Shown: in pieces, positions 1 to 5,667 of the stretch
Layout: each line of letters begins with the position of its first letter
Position numbering within the stretch: position 1 is the stretch's first letter
NCBI GenBank assembly: GCA_910587255.1
Contig: CAJUKT010000065.1
Coordinates: 1 to 7,673 of the forward strand
Length of the DNA stretch: 7,673 bases
Source of the DNA: an uncultured Oscillospiraceae bacterium
Lineage (GTDB): Bacteria > Bacillota > Clostridia > Oscillospirales > Oscillospiraceae
Direction of reading: 5' to 3'
Translations under genes and position numbers: made by a program
Notes under the pieces: model-generated
Told to the model about the DNA's origin: nothing
What the model saw: only the letters and a program-made list of their open reading frames with translations
The model's database searches: none

Positions 1-96
1 TCTGTTCCCGGCTGGTGGAAATAATGGCTCTATCATCGCCCATTGGCTGTCGCTTAAATCGCTCGCATAGCCGCGTCGCTCATTTTTCTGTATCAT
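1..96 (-). CDS. IS5-family transposase, N-terminal fragment (runs off left edge)
   Basis: Translating the minus strand from ATG at 96-94 gives 32 residues with no stop before the window edge. The core DLSDSQWAMIEPLFPPAGNR matches the well-known opening of IS5-family (IS427-like, DUF4096) DDE transposases, which typically read D-L-(S/T)-D-x-Q-W-x-x-I-x-P-L-(L/F)-P. An in-frame TAG lies five codons before the ATG, so the start cannot be far upstream. The upstream GAGGG is unusually close to the ATG, so translation initiation may be weak. The catalytic DDE residues would lie outside the window, so whether the element is intact cannot be told. It points the same way as the ABC operon and sits just past that operon's terminator. 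The family call is from sequence recognition; the subgroup is uncertain. Confidence 0.75.
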   Translation of the reverse strand, partial: MIQKNERRGYASDLSDSQWAMIEPLFPPAGNR

Positions 97-102
97 TCCC
101 TC

Positions 103-108
103 ATTATA
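103..108 (-). promoter_or_regulatory. Perfect -10 hexamer ahead of the transposase fragment
   Basis: The minus strand reads TATAAT here, a perfect consensus -10, seven bases before the ATG at 96. No good -35 is found 16-18 bases upstream. A transcript starting from it would have almost no leader and might begin at or just beyond the chosen ATG. It may therefore be chance, or the element may rely on outside transcription. Confidence 0.3.
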
Positions 109-140
109 CTACTTTTCCCTCTATTGGTACAGCTTCTAAT

Positions 141-200
141 AAAAAACAATATGTGGCTGACTTTGAAATGCTAATTAACATTCCAAAGCCAGCCGCATAT
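141..200 (-). terminator. Intrinsic terminator of the RR-HK-ABC operon
   Basis: On the minus strand, a 22-base arm (200 to 179) pairs with a second arm (170 to 149) across an 8-base loop (178-171, TTAATTAG). Nineteen pairs are Watson-Crick, two are G-U and one is a C-A mismatch. A T-rich tract, TGTTTTTT (148-141), follows immediately. The permease stop codon is at 225-227, only 24 bases before the stem. Two of the three non-Watson-Crick positions are G-U only on this strand, which fits a functional minus-strand RNA. On the plus strand the stem is not followed by T residues. Confidence 0.85.
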
Positions 201-224
201 CAGGTCAGCCAATAAGAATACGGG

Positions 225-2927
225 TCACCTTTCTGCCTCCCGCAACCGTTCCACAATGGTGCGGCGGCTAACGGAACGGTACGTCAGCAGGGGGATCAGA
301 ACCCCCAGAATCAGAAACAGCGGTATGACCGCCAAAACCGGCAGGACGGTAAATTGATAGGTGAAGAACCAAAAGACAGAGCAGAGTGATCCCACCAGCG
401 GCCCCAGCGCGGCGCTCAGGACCAGGGAGAGGGCGGCGGACAGCATCGTGTAGTACAGCCCTTCGTACACCAGCATGGTATTCAGCTGCTTGCCGGTCAT
501 GCCCACAGATTGGAGCATTGCCAGCTCCCGCTTCCGGGCCAGTATGCCCGTCAGCACGGCGTTGATAAAGTTGAGCACGCCCACCAGGCCGATGATCCCC
601 GCCAGCGTGCCGCCCATAGTCAGGATCATATTCCGAAAACCCTCAAACTCGGCTGTCTTGCTCTGTTTGCTCTCGTAGTCATAGGTGGGCTGGACGGACG
701 CTGTGTATTCCTTCAGAAACTCCTCCATAGCGGCGTTGGACTCCCCGGCGGTGTTGAACGCGTAAATCATCACGGAACTCGTACCGGTATCCTGCTGGAA
801 CAGCTCCGCACCCATCGCCAGTTCGCTGGCCCCAAGGGTGGCGTATCGGTAGCTGAGGGCGCTGGGGATGGAGATTCGGGCGCAGACGGTGTACTCTTTT
901 TCCTCATAGACCTTGGCACGGGGAGCATAGTTCGCTTCACCCCGCGCCCAGCGGGCTTCTATCTCCTCTGCGGAGAGTTCCTCCCCGGTGTCCATATCAA
1001 CATTCACCCACTCCTTTACATAGCGCAGGGTCACGGTATCCCCTACTTGGAAGCAGTTTCCATTCTCAGCAATCACCCCATGCTCATCCGCGGAATAGAC
1101 GGCGGCAATGGCGTTCCGGCCAGGGTCGGACAAAGGCGTGATATCCCCGTCCAGCACAGTTATCTCGCTGAGAATGAAGTCCTCCAGACCATAGAGCTGG
1201 GCAAAGCCCACGACGGCACCCCCGTTCACATGCTCCTGGGAGGCGACGATGCTGTCCAGCACATCTTCGGAATAGTGCCCGCCGTAGTCCTGTCGGAAGT
1301 ACTCCTCCGGCAGAAGGGCCTGGATTGACCGCTCCTGACCATAGACCCGGCCTCCCTCGGTGACACCGGCCTGGGCGCTGACCTGGGCAATGACCTCCTC
1401 TGGAAGCGCCTGGTCCGCCGAGCGGAAGTTGGCGCCGGTCTGAAAGTAGTCGGCGTGGCCCAGGACAAAGTCGGTGACTACTTGACCGGAGAGATATTTC
1501 TCCATATCAAAGCCGTTGGCAAACGTATACACCAGATTCATCAGCACCACCGCCAGGGTCAGCGAGATGACGGTAACTACCGTTTTACTTTTGCTCCGGC
1601 CCAGGTTGGCCCAGGCCATTTTCGGCAGGGATGCGCCGGCGGCGCCGGTCTTGACTGCCCGATTGCCGCCTTTTTTCCCGGGCTGCCGTCCGCCTTCGGC
1701 ATAGCGCACCGCCTCTACCGGGGAAACCCTGGCGGCAATCCGCCCGGGCCGCGCACAGGAGAGGGACACCGTCAGCAGGGAAAATGCCGCCGCGCCCACA
1801 AAGATCCAGGGGTTGAAGGAAACAAAGGCGTTCTTATAGCTGAGCTGGGCCATGATGACCGGGGTCAGCTTGTTGCCGATCACGAAGCCAAGGAGCAGGC
1901 CCACAGGGATGCCCACCAGACTGAGCAGCAGCGCCTGCTGGCGGATCACACGCTTGAGCTGTTTCCCAGTGGTGCCGATGGTTTTCAGCAGGCCGTAAAA
2001 CCGAATATCATGGGTGACGGAGATCTGGAACACATTGTAGATGATGAGATACCCGGTGAAAATGATAAGCAGGAGGATTACGGCAATGGCTGCGAACGTC
2101 ATGGGATCAAAATTCCCGGAGATCCGCTCCCCGGTGTAACCCCAGTTCACGCCGGTGTCCAGGTAGTTCTCCGCCCCTGGCTCGGCGTGCTGATAGCCGT
2201 AATTTCCCAGTACCGCGCCCAGGTTTTCCCGGATGCCTACCGCGCTGTGAAACATCACGTTCAGGCTCCATTTCCCCGTCATAGAGTTCTGTTCCCCGTT
2301 GGACAGGGCGCAGATCTCCTCGGCGGCGGACCGGGGCAGAAGCACGTGGTTGGCGAGCATGGCGCTGTCGTACTCCCACCAGCCGGAGAGGGTGAAGGTC
2401 CGCTGGATTGTGTGGGGCTGGGTGGTTTCATCGTCCAGAGTAATGGCCATGGTAAATTGTGCGCCTACCCTGGGCTCGACGCCCAGCAGGGCAAGGACGT
2501 GGGTATCCGTCGCGGCCTCGTCGGTGCCCTCCCGGGGGAGCGCGCCCTCCACAGGGGTGCAGAAGCAGTGGGACGCGCCGTTGGGTTCCATGTAGCTGAC
2601 CTCCACATGGGACTTGTTGAAAGGCGGGTCGTGGGGCATTCCCACAAAAAGGCGGCACCAGGAATCCTGAATCAGAGGGTCCCGGCGGAGCTGCTCCGCC
2701 TGCTCCCAGGTGATGTCCTTGAAGGAGCCATGGGCGTCGCTGCCGGCCCGGCGGAAGTTTTCCTGCTGGTAGGAATAGTTGATGGACGCGGCGATGGTAA
2801 ACAGGGAGGTGAACAGCACTGTGGTCAGGGCGATGGCCAGCGCCGCGACGGTGTTCCGGGCCCGGGCCGCTTTCATGGAACGAAATCCAAGGCGCCGGAC
2901 ACAGCTTCCGTTGGATACTTTGATCAT
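225..2927 (-). CDS. ABC transporter permease with two FtsX domains (MacB/LolCE-type)
   Basis: This is the membrane subunit of a type VII ABC transporter, about 900 residues. Predicted order from hydrophobicity: TM1 about 25-49, large extracytoplasmic domain 50-277, TM2-4 (about 278-301, 331-351, 372-391), TM5 449-472, second extracytoplasmic domain 473-767, TM6-8 (about 770-797, 820-847, 859-883). The two halves are an internal duplication. Each carries the FtsX cytoplasmic coupling loop, GLLKTIGTTGKQL near 312-324 and AMLQSVGMTGKQL near 803-815. One chain could thus supply both halves of the channel. I chose ATG at 2927 because GGGGGTG lies 6 bases upstream. A GTG at 2936, overlapping the ATPase stop, would add three residues. 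MacB-type transporters move peptides, antibiotics or lipids, or transmit conformational work across the membrane. The substrate here cannot be read from sequence. It is the last gene of the operon, 24 bases before the terminator. Confidence 0.92.
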   Translation of the reverse strand: MIKVSNGSCVRRLGFRSMKAARARNTVAALAIALTTVLFTSLFTIAASINYSYQQENFRRAGSDAHGSFKDITWEQAEQLRRDPLIQDSWCRLFVGMPHDPPFNKSHVEVSYMEPNGASHCFCTPVEGALPREGTDEAATDTHVLALLGVEPRVGAQFTMAITLDDETTQPHTIQRTFTLSGWWEYDSAMLANHVLLPRSAAEEICALSNGEQNSMTGKWSLNVMFHSAVGIRENLGAVLGNYGYQHAEPGAENYLDTGVNWGYTGERISGNFDPMTFAAIAVILLLIIFTGYLIIYNVFQISVTHDIRFYGLLKTIGTTGKQLKRVIRQQALLLSLVGIPVGLLLGFVIGNKLTPVIMAQLSYKNAFVSFNPWIFVGAAAFSLLTVSLSCARPGRIAARVSPVEAVRYAEGGRQPGKKGGNRAVKTGAAGASLPKMAWANLGRSKSKTVVTVISLTLAVVLMNLVYTFANGFDMEKYLSGQVVTDFVLGHADYFQTGANFRSADQALPEEVIAQVSAQAGVTEGGRVYGQERSIQALLPEEYFRQDYGGHYSEDVLDSIVASQEHVNGGAVVGFAQLYGLEDFILSEITVLDGDITPLSDPGRNAIAAVYSADEHGVIAENGNCFQVGDTVTLRYVKEWVNVDMDTGEELSAEEIEARWARGEANYAPRAKVYEEKEYTVCARISIPSALSYRYATLGASELAMGAELFQQDTGTSSVMIYAFNTAGESNAAMEEFLKEYTASVQPTYDYESKQSKTAEFEGFRNMILTMGGTLAGIIGLVGVLNFINAVLTGILARKRELAMLQSVGMTGKQLNTMLVYEGLYYTMLSAALSLVLSAALGPLVGSLCSVFWFFTYQFTVLPVLAVIPLFLILGVLIPLLTYRSVSRRTIVERLREAER

Positions 2928-2932
2928 GCCGT

Positions 2933-3604
2933 TCACCCCCGCGTCACGATGCGGCCGTCCTCAATGCGGATGATGCGGTCAGCCATCTGGGCGATTTCCT
3001 CGTTGTGGGTAATCATCACAATGGTCTGGGCAAAGCGCTGGCTGGTGACCTTCAGCAGGCTCATGACATCCTGGCTGGTGCGGCTGTCCAGATTCCCGGT
3101 GGGCTCGTCCGCCAGGATAATGGCGGGCTTGGCCGCCAGGGCACGGGCGATGGCCACCCGCTGCTGCTGGCCGCCGGAGAGGTTGTTGGGCAGGTTTTGC
3201 AGCTTGGATTCCAGGCCCAGGGTCTCGATAATCTGGTTCATGTATGCCTTGTCCAGCTGTCCGCCGTCCAGTTGGATGGGTAGGACGATGTTTTCGTACA
3301 CGTTCAGCACCGGCACCAGGTTATAATTTTGGAACACGAAGCCGATCTTCCGCCGCCGGAAAATGGTGAGGGCCTCGTCCTTCAGGGTGGAAAGCTCCCG
3401 CCCGTCCACGGTGACGGTGCCGGATGTGGGCCGGTCCAGCCCGCCCAGCATATGCAGCAGGGTGGACTTGCCCGAGCCGGACGTGCCCACAATGGCGGCG
3501 AACTCGTCTTTTTCCACCGCCAGGTCCACGCCGTCCAGGGCCCGGACCTCCGTGTCGCCGGAACCATATATTTTCCGCAGGTCATGGGTCTCCAAAATGG
3601 CCAT
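2933..3604 (-). CDS. ABC transporter ATP-binding protein (LolD/MacB/BceA-type)
   Basis: This 223-residue protein is the cytoplasmic ATPase that powers the adjacent permease. All nucleotide-binding motifs are present: Walker A GTSGSGKST (40-48), Q-loop Q92, signature LSGGQ (142-146), Walker B IILADEP (162-168, catalytic E167) and switch H200. The LNVYENIVLPIQL segment (100-112) and the GNLDSRTS D-loop (170-177) are typical of the LolD/MacB/BceA subfamily that partners FtsX permeases. ATG at 3604 is chosen because GGAGGTG sits 6 bases upstream and the family N-terminus begins with this residue. The frame stays open much further upstream, through the spacer and into the kinase, but that part is not homologous. 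Its stop (2933-2935) lies 5 bases before the preferred permease ATG, implying translational coupling. It is separated from the kinase by an unusual 107-base structured spacer. Confidence 0.95.
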   Translation of the reverse strand: MAILETHDLRKIYGSGDTEVRALDGVDLAVEKDEFAAIVGTSGSGKSTLLHMLGGLDRPTSGTVTVDGRELSTLKDEALTIFRRRKIGFVFQNYNLVPVLNVYENIVLPIQLDGGQLDKAYMNQIIETLGLESKLQNLPNNLSGGQQQRVAIARALAAKPAIILADEPTGNLDSRTSQDVMSLLKVTSQRFAQTIVMITHNEEIAQMADRIIRIEDGRIVTRG

Positions 3605-3612
3605 AAAACGCA

Positions 3613-3617
3613 CCTCC
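3613..3617 (-). promoter_or_regulatory. ATPase ribosome binding site (GGAGG), 5 bases after a strong hairpin
   Basis: The minus strand reads GGAGG followed by TGCGTTTT and then ATG at 3604. It decides the ATPase start. It lies only 5 bases after the end of the hairpin at 3623-3662, so folding or binding of a factor at that hairpin could affect ribosome access. Confidence 0.75.
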
Positions 3618-3622
3618 ATAAG

Positions 3623-3662
3623 GTTAAAGTCTGTACCGTTTCTCGACGATACAGACTTTAAC
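3623..3662 (-). repeat. Perfect 13-bp inverted repeat in the kinase-ATPase spacer
   Basis: The plus strand shows GTTAAAGTCTGTA (3623-3635) and its exact reverse complement TACAGACTTTAAC (3650-3662), separated by 14 bases. Inside, CGT (3637-3639) and ACG (3646-3648) can extend the stem after one mismatch, leaving a 6-base loop. On the minus strand it is not followed by a T-run, so it is not a classic intrinsic terminator. It may be an mRNA-stabilising or processing hairpin between kinase and ATPase cistrons, or a DNA operator for the response regulator. The sequence does not decide between these. Confidence 0.8.
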
Positions 3663-3665
3663 ACA

Positions 3666-3715
3666 GAAATCTTTCCAGGTTCTTTCTGAAATCTTACAGT
3701 TTGGAAAGATTTCAG
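3666..3715 (-). repeat. Overlapping alternative inverted repeats spanning the kinase stop codon
   Basis: On the minus strand, segment A (3715-3702) reads CTGAAATCTTTCCA. Its first ten bases pair perfectly with segment B (3695-3686, AAGATTTCAG). Its last twelve bases pair perfectly with segment C (3677-3666, TGGAAAGATTTC). The pairings share bases 3706-3713, so they exclude each other. The kinase stop codon TGA (3714-3712) lies inside A. This is the geometry of an RNA switch or attenuator. Binding of a protein to repeated half-sites is the alternative. Confidence 0.7.
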
Positions 3716-4614
3716 CTCCGGGGCAGATAGAGGGAGAAGCAGCTCCCCCGGCCCGGCCGGGAGGACACCTTGATATACCCACCCTGCCCCTCCGCGATCT
3801 GGCGGGCCAGGTACAGGCCGATCCCCACGCCCTCGGTCTCGTAGGCGGCGGGGGAGCGGTAGAACCGCTGGAACACCTTGGCCCGCTCCGCCTCCGAAAT
3901 GCCGGGGCCGCTGTCCGTGACGTTGACGCGGCAGAACATCTGGTAGGGGATGACCTCGACCGTGACCATCCCGCCGGCGGGCGTGTATTTTACCGCGTTG
4001 TCCAGCAGGTTGCAAACGGCCTCCGCGGTCCACCTGGGGTCAAAGACCGCTTGGGCGTCCGTGGCTGACAGCGTCAGGGTAATCCCCTTGTCCGCCGCTT
4101 TGGGGGTAAACTGGCTGGCTGCGTCTTCCAGCATGGGCGCCAGCGGCCCCGCCCTGGGGTGCAGGGCCAGGATGCCCGCCTCCAGCCGGGAGGTCTTCAC
4201 CAGCGCGTCCACCAGGGCGCGCAGCTTTTCCACCTGGCTCTCCAGGGCTGCGGCGCAGTCCCGGCCCTCCGGGGAAAGCTCCTGCTCCGACAGGAGCTGG
4301 GCATACAGCAGAATATTGGCCACCGGGGTTTTTGTCTGGTGGGAGATATCGGCGATCAGGGTCTTGATCTTGTCCTTTTCCTCCTGGAGCTTCTGGGCGG
4401 AGACGGCGTTGGCGGCCAGGTAGTGGGCAAAACGGGACTCCACGGCGGAGAGCAGGCTTTCGTCGAAGTCCTGCTCCAGAAAGGTCCCCGCCATGGCCGC
4501 GTCCAGCATACGGCTCAGATTTTTCATGACGCGCCTGGCGTGAAGGCGGTTCCAGACAGCCGCCGCCAGCGCGGCCGCCGCGAAAATGGCGATGACGGCA
4601 GTACTCCATGTCAT
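3712..4614 (-). CDS. Sensor histidine kinase (HisKA/HATPase_c), short N-terminal membrane anchor
   Basis: This 300-residue membrane kinase should phosphorylate the response regulator encoded just upstream. Residues 4-21 form one hydrophobic helix. No extracellular sensor loop is visible, and a linker of about 60 residues follows. The dimerisation/phosphoacceptor helix carries DISHQTKTP with H92. The ATPase domain shows the N-box NLLDNAVKY (202-210), G1 DSGPGI (234-239), F-box FQRFYR (248-253) and G2 GVGIGL (262-267), so it looks catalytically complete. The length and lack of an input domain resemble Bce-type and related kinases, which receive their signal from a partner ABC transporter; that role here is inferred from the neighbouring genes. 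The start is one base after the response regulator stop (TGA-T-ATG), indicating coupled translation. The weak GGCGGTGA upstream lies inside the regulator's last codons. Confidence 0.93.
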   Translation of the reverse strand: MTWSTAVIAIFAAAALAAAVWNRLHARRVMKNLSRMLDAAMAGTFLEQDFDESLLSAVESRFAHYLAANAVSAQKLQEEKDKIKTLIADISHQTKTPVANILLYAQLLSEQELSPEGRDCAAALESQVEKLRALVDALVKTSRLEAGILALHPRAGPLAPMLEDAASQFTPKAADKGITLTLSATDAQAVFDPRWTAEAVCNLLDNAVKYTPAGGMVTVEVIPYQMFCRVNVTDSGPGISEAERAKVFQRFYRSPAAYETEGVGIGLYLARQIAEGQGGYIKVSSRPGRGSCFSLYLPRS

Positions 4615-4615
4615 A

Positions 4616-5293
4616 TCAATTCACCGCCCAGGTATAGCCGATGCCATAGACCGTTTTCAGAAAGCGGGGCCTGGCGGGTGTGTCCTCCAGCTTGTCCCGC
4701 AGGCGCTTGACGGTGACCGACAGGGCGTTCTCCTCCACGTACTGTGCGCCGCCCGGCCACACCCGCTCCAGCAGGGTCTCACGGGACAGAACGAGCCCCC
4801 GGTTTTCCACCAGTATCCGTAGCAGCCGCTGCTCCGTTTTGCTCAGTTCGATGAGCTGGCCGTTTTTGTGAAACTCCATCCACTCAAAGTCGAAGGAGAA
4901 GCCGTCCAGCTCCACCGCCGTTCCCTGGGTCGGCGTACCCCGCCGCAGCTGGGCGTTGACCCTGGCCCGCAGTACCGCCAGCGAGAAGGGTTTGGTAATA
5001 TAGTCGTCCGCCCCGGATTCAAGGCCATAGACAATGTCTGCTTCCAGGTCGTTGGCGGTCAGCAGGATGATAGGGACGGCGCTGGTTCGGCGAACCTCCC
5101 GCAGCAGGTCCAGCCCGCTGCCGTCGGGTAGGTTGATATCCAGGATGAGCAGGTCAAAAGAACCAGCCTCCAGCGCACTGCGTCCCTGGGCCAGCGTCTG
5201 GCATAAGCGAATCTGGACAGAACTGTCCTTCAGTGTAAGGCAGATACCCTGCCCCAAGGCTGCGTCATCTTCCATCAGCAGTATTTTTTGCAT
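4616..5293 (-). CDS. OmpR/PhoB-family response regulator
   Basis: This 225-residue cytoplasmic transcription factor is the partner of the adjacent kinase. The receiver domain (1-115) has the acidic pocket E8-D9-D10, phosphoacceptor D52 in LILDINLPDGSG, switch T79 and K101. The C-terminal winged helix (about 125-225) has the LSKTEQRLLRILVENRG helix, VEENALSVTVKRLRDKL (186-202, recognition helix) and the C-terminal hairpin FLKTVYGIGYTW. ATG at 5293 is chosen because AGGGGG lies 6 bases upstream and receiver domains normally start about six residues before the acidic pocket. An ATG at 5320 in the same frame has no ribosome site and falls at the predicted transcription start. It is the first gene of the operon, so autoregulation together with the transporter is likely. 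Candidate targets are its own promoter and the inverted repeats at 3623-3715. Confidence 0.95.
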   Translation of the reverse strand: MQKILLMEDDAALGQGICLTLKDSSVQIRLCQTLAQGRSALEAGSFDLLILDINLPDGSGLDLLREVRRTSAVPIILLTANDLEADIVYGLESGADDYITKPFSLAVLRARVNAQLRRGTPTQGTAVELDGFSFDFEWMEFHKNGQLIELSKTEQRLLRILVENRGLVLSRETLLERVWPGGAQYVEENALSVTVKRLRDKLEDTPARPRFLKTVYGIGYTWAVN

Positions 5294-5299
5294 GATCGG

Positions 5300-5305
5300 C
5301 CCCCT
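5300..5305 (-). promoter_or_regulatory. Response regulator ribosome binding site (AGGGGG)
   Basis: AGGGGG on the minus strand, 6 bases before the ATG at 5293. It supports the shorter start over the ATG at 5320, which has nothing comparable upstream. Confidence 0.7.
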
Positions 5306-5328
5306 GCTTCTCGGATTCATTGTATGAT

Positions 5329-5358
5329 ATTTTACTGTTATTCTGCCTGGAATGTCAA
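5329..5358 (-). promoter_or_regulatory. Sigma-A type promoter of the RR-HK-ABC operon
   Basis: On the minus strand, a perfect TTGACA (5358-5353) is followed by 18 bases and TAAAAT (5334-5329, one mismatch to TATAAT). The predicted transcription start is near 5322, giving a leader of about 30 bases before the ATG at 5293. I find no obvious palindromic operator overlapping it. A small stem, TCGCC/GGCGA at 5380-5395, lies upstream. Confidence 0.75.
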
Positions 5359-5667
5359 TCCCTGTATTTCCGCGCCAAATCGCCTTGTCTGGCGAAAAAA
5401 TCCCTTGCCGATGGGCACATCGTCAATTTTCAAACAGCGCCTAGGCTTTTGAGAAATAAAGCAGCTTTGGCTTTCGGTGGGTGAAGGGCTCCGCTTTCAG
5501 AATTTGGAGATGTGATAATCGGCAGGACGCATAGCAACAAGGGGATATCTATAAATACCTGCTCCCGGAAAAACCGCGCCCGCAAGGCCACATACATCAA
5601 GGCGCATTCTCTCAAAAGCAGTAAACTAACAGTAAATTTAGTTTGAAGTTCGGTTTGATGATCCTTT
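5359..5667. other. Gene-poor spacer upstream of the operon promoter, origin unclear
   Basis: About 300 bases with no gene I can support. A minus-strand reading frame crosses it (to 5430), but its upstream part is an alternative frame of the zinc-ribbon pseudogene, and its downstream part has low complexity and no family I recognise. Small palindromes are present: TCGCC/GGCGA (5380-5395), GCCTAGGC near 5440-5447, AAAGCAGCTTT (5458-5468) and the hairpin at 5623-5644. I have only a weak impression that this stretch recurs between genes in related genomes, and nothing here proves it. Confidence 0.4.
5623..5644 (-). terminator. Weak hairpin after the zinc-ribbon pseudogene, possible terminator
   Basis: AAACTAA (5623-5629) and TTAGTTT (5638-5644) form a 7-bp A/T-rich stem with an 8-base loop, 24 bases past the reconstructed stop at 5668. 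On the minus strand only a short TTTT follows, a few bases later. The stem is too weak to be confident. Confidence 0.25.

Larger units (their letters stand above)
1..140 (-). mobile_element. Partial IS5-family insertion sequence, upstream end; outer boundary not resolved
   Basis: This interval contains the transposase start and its likely promoter. The terminal inverted repeat should lie between the transposase start (96) and the operon terminator (141-200). With only one end in the window I cannot place it, so position 140 is the outer limit I consider likely. No target duplication can be assessed. Confidence 0.4.

Noticed and set aside
15..215. A 66-codon plus-strand frame at the left edge
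   Set aside because: It lies opposite the transposase N-terminus and crosses the terminator hairpin. It has no family resemblance.
510..1328. A 272-codon plus-strand open frame
   Set aside because: Antisense to the permease's second external domain, with no ribosome site and no protein-family signal.
1455..3326. A 623-codon plus-strand open frame
   Set aside because: It runs antisense to the permease and ATPase, which have complete family motifs. Its composition is that of a GC-rich shadow frame and no domain is recognisable.
3623..3715. Intrinsic terminator between kinase and ATPase
   Set aside because: The stems are strong but no T-run follows any of them on the minus strand.
3605..4033. 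Upstream extension of the ATPase reading frame
   Set aside because: The extension overlaps the kinase in another frame and the hairpin spacer. The true start at 3604 has a good ribosome site and the family's usual N-terminus.
4040..4609. A 189-codon minus-strand frame inside the kinase
   Set aside because: It is another frame of the kinase, which has every expected motif in its own frame.
5294..5320. Longer response regulator start at 5320
   Set aside because: No ribosome site precedes it, and it would coincide with the predicted transcription start. The ATG at 5293 has AGGGGG at good spacing.
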